Below are positions 46,744-53,084 of a stretch of 53,084 nt of DNA, piece by piece. The position numbers and the translations under genes are program-made. Location of the stretch: positions 1 through 53,084 of the forward strand of contig NZ_BCUS01000036.1 in assembly GCF_001591345.1 (NCBI RefSeq), given 5' to 3'. The notes beneath the pieces are model-generated. The model was given only the letters and a program-made list of their open reading frames with translations. It was not told the origin of the DNA and did not search any database. Source of the stretch: Variovorax boronicumulans NBRC 103145. Lineage in GTDB: Bacteria; Pseudomonadota; Gammaproteobacteria; Burkholderiales; Burkholderiaceae_C. Position 1 is the first letter of the stretch; the number at the start of each line of letters is the position of its first letter.

Positions 46744-47559
46744 TCAGCGTGCCGACAGGGGTTCCAGCCCCGTCTTCGCGATCGTCGGCGCCGCGGCCGG
46801 CGCGTTGAGGTAGCGGATCAGCTGGCGCGCCGCCTCGGGCTGCTTGGAGGCCGTGGCCACGCCGGCCGAGAACACCGTCACGCGCTGCACTTCGGCGGGC
46901 AGCGGGCCGATGTAGTCGATGCCCTCGATGGGCAGCAGCTCGCTCACCTGCTGCAGGCCGAGGGCCGCGTCGCCGCGCGCCACCACCGTGCCCACGCGCT
47001 CGCTGAGGATGCGCTTGCTCTTGGGCTTCACCTGGTCCTCGATGCCCAGCGTCTTGAGCAGCTCGGTCTCGTAGTAGGTGCCGCTCGCGCTCGCCGAGTA
47101 GGCGATCGACGGCGCCGCGAGCAGCGTGCGCTTGAGCGCATCGACCGTGCCGATGTCGGGCTTGGGCGCGCCCTTGCGCACCGCGAAGCCGATCGACGAA
47201 CGCACCAGGTCGACCTGGCTGCCCGCCACCACCTTGCCCTGCGCCACCAGCGCATCGAGCGCGGGGCGCGCCAGGATCACCACGTCGGCGGGCTCGTTGC
47301 GGCCGAGGCGGCTGGGAATCGAATCGCTGGCGTTGCCCATCGACGCGCCGTACGCCGTCTTCACGATGCGGCCGGTGCTGCGCTCGAAGCCGGGGCGCAG
47401 CTCGTTGTAGGCGGCGGTGAAGCCGCCGGAGGTCATGACGTGGATGTCGCCTGTGGCGGCGGGTGGTGTGCTGACGCAACCGGCGAGCGCGAAGGAGGCG
47501 GCCAGCGCCAGGGCGGCGCGGCGGGTCAGGGCGGAACGGGGGAAGGCGAAGGCTGTCAC
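46744..47559 (-). CDS. ModA-like extracellular solute-binding lipoprotein
   Basis: A 271-aa exported protein. A Tat/Sec-like start (RSALTRRAALALAASF) leads to the lipobox LAGC. The mature part has the type-2 periplasmic-binding pattern of molybdate-binding relatives: VMTSGGFTAAYNEL, ADVVILARPALDALV, SIAYSASASGTYYETEL. The GTG at 47559 is chosen as start because AGGAG lies 9 nt before it and it brings the signal peptide to the N-terminus; an ATG at 47613 is possible. There is no ABC partner, so the ligand is unknown. Confidence 0.85.
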   Translation of the reverse strand: MTAFAFPRSALTRRAALALAASFALAGCVSTPPAATGDIHVMTSGGFTAAYNELRPGFERSTGRIVKTAYGASMGNASDSIPSRLGRNEPADVVILARPALDALVAQGKVVAGSQVDLVRSSIGFAVRKGAPKPDIGTVDALKRTLLAAPSIAYSASASGTYYETELLKTLGIEDQVKPKSKRILSERVGTVVARGDAALGLQQVSELLPIEGIDYIGPLPAEVQRVTVFSAGVATASKQPEAARQLIRYLNAPAAAPTIAKTGLEPLSAR

Positions 47560-47641
47560 GGCGTGTGTCTCCTGAAGATCGTGCCGTGCCATCGTAGGGG
47601 CCGAGGCTGTCAATCGGCCTTCAGGAAATTCGGGGTTACTA

Positions 47642-47845
47642 CTAGCGCGAGGGCTTGGGCGGGTCCGCGTCCTTGGCGGGCGCAGCCGCCGCCGGCAGGC
47701 GCCCCCGCTTCGCCAGCCCTTCGCGCAGCAGGAACTCGACCTGCGCGTTCGCGCTGCGCAGCTCCTGGGCCGCCAGCCGCTCGATCTCGGCCCACAGGGC
47801 CGGATCGATGCGCAGCGGGTAGGACTTCTTACCGGGACTGGCCAT
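47642..47845 (-). CDS. Arc-type ribbon-helix-helix protein
   Basis: A 67-aa protein. KKSYPLRIDPALWAEIERLA is the beta strand and first helix of a ribbon-helix-helix fold; SANAQVEFLLREGLAKRG gives the second helix with the turn. The tail is Pro/Ala-rich. Such proteins dimerise and bind palindromes, often their own promoter. It follows the SPFH gene by 45 bp. No toxin gene is adjacent, so an antitoxin role is not supported. Confidence 0.85.
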   Translation of the reverse strand: MASPGKKSYPLRIDPALWAEIERLAAQELRSANAQVEFLLREGLAKRGRLPAAAAPAKDADPPKPSR

Positions 47846-47890
47846 CAGGGAACAACGACGTGGCGGCGGTGAGCGGGGGCCGTGGATGCA

Positions 47891-48787
47891 TCAGGTGTAG
47901 AGCGTGCCCGTGTTGACCACGGGCTGGGTTTCGCGGTCCGAGCACAGTACCACCAGCAGGTTCGACACCATCGAGGCCTTGCGCTCGTCGTCGAGCACGA
48001 CGAGGTTGCGCTCCGACAGCCCCTTGAGGGCGGCCTCGACCATGCCCACCGCGCCCGCCACGATCTGGTGCCGCGCGCTCACGATGGCCACGGCCTGTTG
48101 GCGCCGCAGCATCACCTGGGCGATTTCGGGCGCGTAGGCCAGGTGGGTGAGCTTGGCGTCGAGCACCTCGACGCCGGCGCTGGCAAAGCGCTGGTTCAGC
48201 TCGGCCTTGAGGGCGTCGGCCACCACGTCCAGGCCGGCGCGCAGCGTGACCTCGTCGCTTTGCAGGTCGTCGCCGCTGTCGTAGGCGTAGAGCGTGGCCA
48301 GGTGGCGGATGGCGGCTTCGGACTGGATGGCGACGAACTTGTTGTAGTCGTCGATCTCGAACACGGCCTGCGCCGTGTCGTGCACGCGCCAGACCACGGC
48401 CGCGCCGATCTCCACCGGGTTGCCGCGCTTGTCGTTCACCTTCAGCGGCGGCGTGTTCAGGTTGCGCGCGCGCAGCGAAATTTTCTGGCCGGCCTGGAAC
48501 GGGTTGGTCCAGCGCAGGCCCTCGGTGCGGTCGGTGCCCTGGTACTTGCCGAAGAGCGTGAGGATGATGCCCTCGTTGGGCTTGAGCATGTACAGGCCCG
48601 GCAGCAGCGAGACGCCGACGACGATCAGCAAGATGCTCAGGGGCAGCGGCATCATCCGCCGCACGAGAACCCAGGCGCCGACCGCAAGGATCAGCAGCGC
48701 CACGGCGACGATGCCGTATCCGTTGACGGACCGGTACGGCCGCTCCCTGCGGACAGGGCGAGGGATGGACGGGGTCTGCTCGTGCAT
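47891..48787 (-). CDS. SPFH/Band 7 domain membrane protein
   Basis: A 298-aa protein. Two N-terminal hydrophobic segments (about 24-44 and 48-67) precede an SPFH domain (about 70-255: [27 protein letters not shown] is the hallmark, followed by [11 protein letters not shown] and [15 protein letters not shown]). SPFH proteins oligomerise on membranes as scaffolds (stomatin/flotillin/HflK types). AGGAGG 5 nt before the ATG is an excellent ribosome site. It lies 24 bp after the LysR stop and is followed by the ribbon-helix-helix gene. Confidence 0.93.
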   Translation of the reverse strand: MHEQTPSIPRPVRRERPYRSVNGYGIVAVALLILAVGAWVLVRRMMPLPLSILLIVVGVSLLPGLYMLKPNEGIILTLFGKYQGTDRTEGLRWTNPFQAGQKISLRARNLNTPPLKVNDKRGNPVEIGAAVVWRVHDTAQAVFEIDDYNKFVAIQSEAAIRHLATLYAYDSGDDLQSDEVTLRAGLDVVADALKAELNQRFASAGVEVLDAKLTHLAYAPEIAQVMLRRQQAVAIVSARHQIVAGAVGMVEAALKGLSERNLVVLDDERKASMVSNLLVVLCSDRETQPVVNTGTLYT

Positions 48788-48804
48788 GAAGGCCTCCTGT
48801 TGAA

Positions 48805-48816
48805 AGTGATATCACT
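48805..48816. promoter_or_regulatory. Perfect palindrome at the SPFH promoter, probable ribbon-helix-helix operator
   Basis: AGTGATATCACT is a perfect 12-bp palindrome just upstream of the SPFH ribosome site. On the minus strand a TTGACG then 16 bp then TAGAGT forms a plausible core promoter whose -10 overlaps it. The palindrome also includes the LysR stop codon. The ribbon-helix-helix protein encoded downstream is the natural ligand (inference). Confidence 0.55.
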
Positions 48817-49732
48817 CTAATATCTTTTTTGAGGTCGTCAAGGCTTTCTTTCGCCCCGCCTTCGCGGGTTCGGCCGCGTCCCGCAGACACTGCGCAAATT
48901 GCGCGACGAGGGGCGGGCTGGCGCGTGGCTTGCGCTGCAGGAGGCCGATCTCGCGATGGAACGTGGCCTCGCCGAGGGACAGCATGCGCACGCCCGGCGG
49001 CAGCGGCAAGTGGGCCTCGACCCACGGCACGAGCGCAACGCCCAGGCCCTTGGAGGCCAGGTGGATGAGCCCGGAGATTTCGTCGACCTCGATGGCGTCG
49101 TTGACCACGAGGCCTTCGCGCTGGAGGAATCGTTCGACCATGCGCCCGCCGAACGATGCGCGGTCGTAGCGCAGGAACGGCTGTTCCTGCAGCAGCGTGC
49201 GCCAGTTCCTGCCCGGCACGCTCGCGGGGGCAATGAGCACATAGGGCTCGCGCACCAGGGTCTGCCAGGTCAGCTCGGGAAGAATGCCGAAAGGCGGCCG
49301 GATGATCACGGCCGCATCGATGCTGCCGGCGTCCAGGTCGTCCATCAGCCGCATCGACACGCCGGGCGAGATGTGCACGCGCAGCAGGGGGAAGCCGGCG
49401 CGCAATTTTTCGAGCGCCCGCGCCACCAGTGTCGGCTGCGCGGACGCAATGGCGCCGATGCGCAGCAGCCCGGCATTCGCAGCGTCGTCGGGCAGCTCGC
49501 CGAGCTTGGCGTAGAGGCCGCAGATTTCTTCCGCCCGTCCCAGCGTGGTCTCGCCCGCCGCATTCAAGGTGGCAGAGCGGCCTGTGCGGTCGAAAAGCGG
49601 GAACCCCAGGGATTCCTCGAGCCGCTTGATCTGGCTGCTGACGGCCGATTGCGTGAGGCCGATGCGCTCTCCCGCCGCGGCGAATGTGCCGTGGCGACAC
49701 ACGGCGATGAAGGTTCGAAGCTCGGTGATCAT
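48812..49732 (-). CDS. LysR-family transcriptional regulator
   Basis: A 306-aa regulator. The N-terminal HTH starts MITELRTFIAVCRHGTFAAA and continues TQSAVSSQIKRLEESLG; the rest is a two-lobed effector domain. The start at 49732 matches the family N-terminus; an upstream extension to 49897 would read through the divergent promoter. It is divergent from a VOC protein plus a solute-binding protein, whose expression it probably controls. Its 3' end reaches into the SPFH promoter palindrome. Confidence 0.93.
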   Translation of the reverse strand: MITELRTFIAVCRHGTFAAAGERIGLTQSAVSSQIKRLEESLGFPLFDRTGRSATLNAAGETTLGRAEEICGLYAKLGELPDDAANAGLLRIGAIASAQPTLVARALEKLRAGFPLLRVHISPGVSMRLMDDLDAGSIDAAVIIRPPFGILPELTWQTLVREPYVLIAPASVPGRNWRTLLQEQPFLRYDRASFGGRMVERFLQREGLVVNDAIEVDEISGLIHLASKGLGVALVPWVEAHLPLPPGVRMLSLGEATFHREIGLLQRKPRASPPLVAQFAQCLRDAAEPAKAGRKKALTTSKKILE

Positions 49733-49832
49733 TCGGGATTCATCGAAATGGGTGGTGCTCAGCGATGAAATATATCGTTTTCGGTTATGTGGCCCGCTGC
49801 TTAGAGTTTGCTCACCCTGAACTCCTTGATCG

Positions 49833-50273
49833 ATGAACCCCATGAGCACCCCCACTGCACGCATCCCGTTCCACCTGGCCTTTCCCGTGCGCGACATCGC
49901 CGAGGCGCGCGCCTTCTACGGCGAGTTGCTCGAATGTCCCGAAGGCCGCAGTTCGACCGAGTGGGTCGACTTCAACTTCCACGGCCACCAGATCGTGGCG
50001 CACCTGGCGCCCGACGAATGCGGCCACAAGACGCACAGCGCCGTGGACGGCCATGACGTGCCTGTGCGTCACTTCGGCGCCGTGCTGCCGATGGACCTGT
50101 GGCAGGCAATGGCCGACAAGCTCATCGCACGCCAGACGAAATTCGTGATCGAGCCCTACATCCGGTTCAAGGGCGAGCCCGGCGAACAGGCGACGATGTT
50201 CTTTCTCGACCCGTCGGGCAACGCCATCGAGCTGAAGTCCTTTGCGGACCTGGATTCGCTGTTCGCCGTCTGA
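49833..50273 (+). CDS. Single-domain VOC (glyoxalase-fold) protein
   Basis: A 146-aa protein with [20 protein letters not shown] at the start and [15 protein letters not shown] at the end, the two halves of a glyoxalase/bleomycin-resistance fold. A His in FHLAF and the Glu in AIELK are likely metal ligands. It is probably a dioxygenase-like or lyase enzyme; the substrate is unknown. It lies 100 bp from the divergent LysR gene. A start at 49842 is also possible; neither has a good ribosome site. Confidence 0.85.
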   Translation: MNPMSTPTARIPFHLAFPVRDIAEARAFYGELLECPEGRSSTEWVDFNFHGHQIVAHLAPDECGHKTHSAVDGHDVPVRHFGAVLPMDLWQAMADKLIARQTKFVIEPYIRFKGEPGEQATMFFLDPSGNAIELKSFADLDSLFAV

Positions 50274-50283
50274 AAGCGCCGAC

Positions 50284-51198
50284 GTGAAAACAACCCACTG
50301 CCTTCTGGCGGCCGCAACGGCCGCGGCGCTCCTGCTGTGCGCCGGGCGTGCATCCGCCCAAACCGACGTGCTGAAGAAGATCAGGGAGTCCGGCGCCATC
50401 ACCATGGGCGTGCGCGACGCCTCGGGCGCCATGTCCTTCACGCTGGGGCCCGGCAGCTACACGGGCTTTCACGTCGAGGTCTGCGAACGCGTCATTGCCG
50501 ACATCGGGAAGGCGTTGCAGATCGGCAAGATCCACGTGAAGTACCAGCTCGTCACGCCGCAGAACCGCATGCCGCTCGTGCAGAACGGAACGGTCGACAT
50601 CGAGTGCGGCACCACGACCAACAATGCGGCGCGCCAGAAAGACGTCGCGTTCGCCCCGACGCTCTATGTCGAGGGGGTTCGCATCGCGGTCAAGGCGACA
50701 TCCGGCGTTGCTTCTGCGGCCCAGCTCGCCGGCAAGGCGGTGGCCGTCACGACGGGGAGCACCTCCGTCCAGCTGCTGAGAAAACTCAAGCGCGACAACG
50801 CCCCTGAGATCGCGCAGGTGTACGCCAAGGACAACAGCGAAGGGTTCCTGCTGCTCGAATCGGGCCGCGCAGAGGGCTTCGTCGCCGACGGGCAGATCCT
50901 TGCCACCTTGATTTCCAGGAGCAAGGAGCCGGCGCAGTACCGGTTGCTCGACCAGGTGCTCAGCGTCGAGCCGATCGCGATCATGATTCCCAAGGGCGAT
51001 GCCGCGTTCAAGAAGCTGGTCGATCAAAGCGTCCTGGCGTTGGCAAGGAGCGGGGACGCCGCGCGGATCTACGACAAGTGGTTCATGCAGCCCATTGCGC
51101 CGCACGGCGCGAAGGTGGGACTGCCGGCCAGCGCCCTGACCAGGGCCGCCTGGGCCAACCCCAGCGACAAGCCGATGGAAGACTACGAGGTGCGATAG
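50284..51198 (+). CDS. Amino-acid ABC-type periplasmic binding protein (GltI/SBP_bac_3)
   Basis: A 304-aa exported binding protein. The GTG at 50284 opens the signal peptide (VKTTHCLLAAATAAALLLCA, cleavage after ASA). Mature motifs include LKKIRESGAITMGVRDASG, YTGFHVEVCERV and VDIECGTTTNNAARQKDV, typical of glutamate/aspartate-type binding proteins. It is 10 bp after the VOC gene, so co-transcribed under the LysR gene. There is no permease or ATPase nearby. Confidence 0.9.
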   Translation: MKTTHCLLAAATAAALLLCAGRASAQTDVLKKIRESGAITMGVRDASGAMSFTLGPGSYTGFHVEVCERVIADIGKALQIGKIHVKYQLVTPQNRMPLVQNGTVDIECGTTTNNAARQKDVAFAPTLYVEGVRIAVKATSGVASAAQLAGKAVAVTTGSTSVQLLRKLKRDNAPEIAQVYAKDNSEGFLLLESGRAEGFVADGQILATLISRSKEPAQYRLLDQVLSVEPIAIMIPKGDAAFKKLVDQSVLALARSGDAARIYDKWFMQPIAPHGAKVGLPASALTRAAWANPSDKPMEDYEVR

Positions 51199-51227
51199 GG
51201 CGGCACCCGCAAGGCGACGAGGTCGAA

Positions 51228-51998
51228 TCAGGCGATCAGGTCGAAGCAGCAGCCCGCGTAGTAAGGCTTGTCGCCGCCATCGACGAAGGGCACTTCGATC
51301 GGCTTGCCCTCGTTGCGCCACACGTCGCGCTTGCGGTAACCGGAGCGTGCCAGGTCGGCCAGCAGTTCGTCGTGGTGCTGGATGCGGTAGGCGCACACGG
51401 CCACGCCGATGCTGTTAAGCGTGTAGATCGTGCGCTCGGGGTGCACGGCCGTGGTGTTCATGACGATGCGCCGGGGCTTCACGGCGAGCGCGGAAAGAAT
51501 CGCGTCCATGCGCATCGGCAGGTACTGCAGGCTGCCCGACACGTACAGCACGTCGCAGCCGCTCGCGTCGCGGTAGTCGGTGGTGAAGCCGAGCTGCCCG
51601 GTCGCTTCGCGCTTGACGGCCATCGCGCGGCCGCTCTCGACCACGCCGGGCACGTCGCAGACCGTCCAGCGCAGGGTGTCGGGGTAGCTCAGCACGCGCC
51701 GGAAGGCGTAGTACTTGATGCCGACGTGCCCGCCCAGGTCGAACACGCGCGTCAGGCCCGCATCGATGGAGCGGCCCAGCCAGAAGAGGCCGGGATAGTC
51801 GTAGAAATAGATCTGCGGGCTGTAGAGCTCGCCCGCGTCGGCGTTGGCGTAGCCGACGGCCTTGGTGGGCGGTGCGCCGGCCTCGGCCGCCTCGAAGCTC
51901 TCGAACGACCCCATGAAGAGGTTCTCGTCCGTGTTGTTCAGGAACTTGCGCCGGTAGGCGCTCTCGCGGGGCGGGAAGGTCAGCAGGCTTGAAAGCAT
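51228..51998 (-). CDS. TIGR04325-type putative methyltransferase
   Basis: A 256-aa protein with a Rossmann-like S-adenosylmethionine fold: VFDLGGHVGIKYYAF is the motif I region, WTVCDVPGVVESG motif II and DVLYVSGSLQYLP motif IV-like. The early FMGSFESFEAA and late DGGDKPYYAGCCFDLI fit the TIGR04325 family, found in surface-polysaccharide loci of other bacteria. No glycan genes are here. The start at 51998 is chosen for AGGAGAGAG 2-9 nt upstream. It follows the response regulator in the same direction across 90 bp. Confidence 0.8.
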   Translation of the reverse strand: MLSSLLTFPPRESAYRRKFLNNTDENLFMGSFESFEAAEAGAPPTKAVGYANADAGELYSPQIYFYDYPGLFWLGRSIDAGLTRVFDLGGHVGIKYYAFRRVLSYPDTLRWTVCDVPGVVESGRAMAVKREATGQLGFTTDYRDASGCDVLYVSGSLQYLPMRMDAILSALAVKPRRIVMNTTAVHPERTIYTLNSIGVAVCAYRIQHHDELLADLARSGYRKRDVWRNEGKPIEVPFVDGGDKPYYAGCCFDLIA

Positions 51999-52075
51999 GT
52001 CTCTCTCCTGTGGCTTTCGCATTCTGAGCGCAACCGGCGCCTTTGGGGCGATAGCCCAGTGCCGCAGGGGCGGTT

Positions 52076-52088
52076 ACCCCGTGGGGGT
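52076..52088. promoter_or_regulatory. Short inverted repeat between regulator and methyltransferase
   Basis: ACCCC-GTG-GGGGT lies directly after the regulator stop and about 80 bp upstream of the methyltransferase start. It may be an operator or a weak stem; no U-run. Confidence 0.35.
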
Positions 52089-52982
52089 TTACATGCCGCT
52101 CGCCAGTGCCGCCGCCGCCGCGCGGGTCTCCACCCCCAGCTTCTCGAAGATGTGCTCCAGGTGCTTGTTCACCGTGCGCGGGCTGGTGCCCAGGATCTCG
52201 CCGATGTCGCGGTTGGTCTTGCCCTTGGCGAGCCACGACAGCACCTCGGTCTCGCGCGGCGTGAGGGCCGCGTCGGCCAGGCGCGCGGCAGGGCCTTCAC
52301 GCTGGATGGCGAACAGCAGCATGGTCTCGCCCAGCGCCGCCGCGCCCAGGTTGCGCACCGACAGGCGCATGCCCGTGGCGGTGCCGATGGCGATCGACGC
52401 ACCCGGCGCCAGCGCAGGCTCCACCGACGCGGGCAGGCGCCCCGGCGCCACCGGGTCTTCGAGCGCATGCAGCCACAGCGCGGCCTGCGGCGAGCGCCAG
52501 GCGATGCGCCCGCGCGTGTCGACGAACACCACGCCCATGCCCGCCACGTCGACCGCGTCGCGCGCCATGCGCGTGATGCGGGCGTTGCGCGTGTGGGTGT
52601 GCAGCCGCGCCAGCACCTCCTGCGCGCGGATCGGCTTCACCACGTAGTCGACGCCGCCGCACTCGAAGCCCTCGACCACGTGCGCGGTTTCCGACAGGCC
52701 CGTCATGAACAGCACCGGAATGTGCGCCAGCGCTGCGTTGGCCTTGATGCGCCGGCAGGTCTCGAAGCCCGAGAGGCCGGGCATGAGGCCGTCGAGCAGG
52801 ATCGCGTCGGGCACCACCAGTTCGAGCCGCTGCAGCGCGGCCTCGCCGTCGGCCGCCACCAGCACGGTGTAGCCGCTGGCCTCGAGCGTGTCGCACAGCA
52901 TGCCCAGGCTGCTGGGGGCGTCGTCCACCACCAGCACGACGGGGCGTTCGGATTCATGACCGGGCGAGGGGAGTGTCTGCAT
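52089..52982 (-). CDS. Response regulator with receiver, PAS-like and LuxR-type DNA-binding domains
   Basis: A 297-aa protein. The receiver has the acidic pair in VLVVDDAPSS, the phospho-acceptor Asp in DAILLDGLMPG and Lys in VVKPIR. The middle (about 145-225) looks PAS-like (VAGMGVVFVDTRGRIAW). The C-terminal helix-turn-helix is LuxR/NarL-type: LTPRETEVLSWLAKGKTNRD followed by PRTVNKHLEHIFEKLGV. It should activate a promoter when phosphorylated. Its start overlaps the truncated upstream gene by 29 bp, suggesting that gene encodes its sensor. Confidence 0.92.
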   Translation of the reverse strand: MQTLPSPGHESERPVVLVVDDAPSSLGMLCDTLEASGYTVLVAADGEAALQRLELVVPDAILLDGLMPGLSGFETCRRIKANAALAHIPVLFMTGLSETAHVVEGFECGGVDYVVKPIRAQEVLARLHTHTRNARITRMARDAVDVAGMGVVFVDTRGRIAWRSPQAALWLHALEDPVAPGRLPASVEPALAPGASIAIGTATGMRLSVRNLGAAALGETMLLFAIQREGPAARLADAALTPRETEVLSWLAKGKTNRDIGEILGTSPRTVNKHLEHIFEKLGVETRAAAAALASGM

Positions 52983-53084
52983 CTTCTGCCAGTGCGTTGC
53001 GGAGGGTGTCGAGTTCGAAGCGCGCGACCATGCCGCGCAGCCAGGTGCAGGTGGCCGCCGCGGCGGGCGAGGCCGCGGCCAGCC
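52954..53084 (-). CDS. C-terminal fragment of upstream gene, possibly the cognate sensor
   Basis: Only the last 43 codons are inside the window: an Ala-rich stretch, then WLRGMVARFELDTLRNALAE and the stop at 52954. The reading frame overlaps the regulator start by 29 bp in the same direction. Alone it is not identifiable. A kinase or phosphotransfer protein is expected from the pairing, but this is inference. Confidence 0.55.
   Translation of the reverse strand, partial: LAAASPAAAATCTWLRGMVARFELDTLRNALAEDADTPLARS

Noticed and set aside
47642..47845. Antitoxin of a toxin-antitoxin pair
   Set aside because: The ribbon-helix-helix fold fits, but the neighbour is an SPFH membrane protein and no small toxin gene lies on either side.

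Overview
The window is very GC-rich chromosomal DNA. The protein families point to a free-living beta-proteobacterium of the Burkholderiales, most like Comamonadaceae/Variovorax: orphan Bug (TctC-type) solute-binding proteins, a trimeric autotransporter with an ESPR signal peptide, a Burkholderiales-type porin, and a dense set of aromatic-catabolism families. This placement is an inference from gene content. I ran no search.

Left third (1-16165), surface and signalling. A minus-strand operon encodes an OmpR-type response regulator, a secreted LysM/FecR-domain protein and a CHASE2 sensor (cut by the window edge). It diverges from an 11-kb gene for a giant trimeric autotransporter adhesin (3655 aa). 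The adhesin head holds four arrays of an exact 16-residue repeat, and the stalk holds nine copies of a 129-residue repeat (387 bp). Directly downstream are an OmpA-like/BamE-like lipoprotein and a receiver-like protein that lacks its phospho-acceptor Asp. A convergent gene encodes a second phospho-dead receiver fused to a winged-helix domain.

16166-24060, housekeeping and a large gap. A 733-bp gene-free stretch (17201-17933) is unusually AT-rich in patches, full of inverted repeats, and carries rho-independent terminators in both orientations; I propose one or two small RNAs there. It is followed by a ferritin-like diiron protein, alaS, a ketopantoate-reductase-like protein and a D-amino-acid dehydrogenase (dadA-like).

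Central 18 kb (24197-42414), one long co-directional catabolic cluster with short gaps or overlaps: Bug protein, SDR, cupin, alpha/beta hydrolase, IclR regulator, degenerate SDR, ThDP-dependent decarboxylase-type enzyme, aspartate-dehydrogenase-like protein, aldehyde dehydrogenase, extradiol-dioxygenase-like VOC protein, second Bug protein, FAD monooxygenase, 73-aa HTH protein, Rieske oxygenase and its reductase, porin, lipase-like lipoprotein, MFS transporter. Read together, this looks like uptake, hydroxylation, meta-cleavage and lower-pathway processing of an aromatic or N-heteroaromatic acid. The substrate is unknown to me and this is my main candidate for an undescribed system. An IclR-type palindrome lies 24 bp before the first gene.

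Right end (42415-53084): a leader region with a strong hairpin and a possible 38-aa secreted peptide, an M1-family aminopeptidase lipoprotein, a small lipoprotein, two solute-binding proteins (one without a signal peptide), a LysR-SPFH-ribbon-helix-helix set with a perfect palindrome at the internal promoter, a divergent VOC/solute-binding pair, a TIGR04325-type methyltransferase, and a receiver-PAS-LuxR regulator overlapping a truncated upstream gene.
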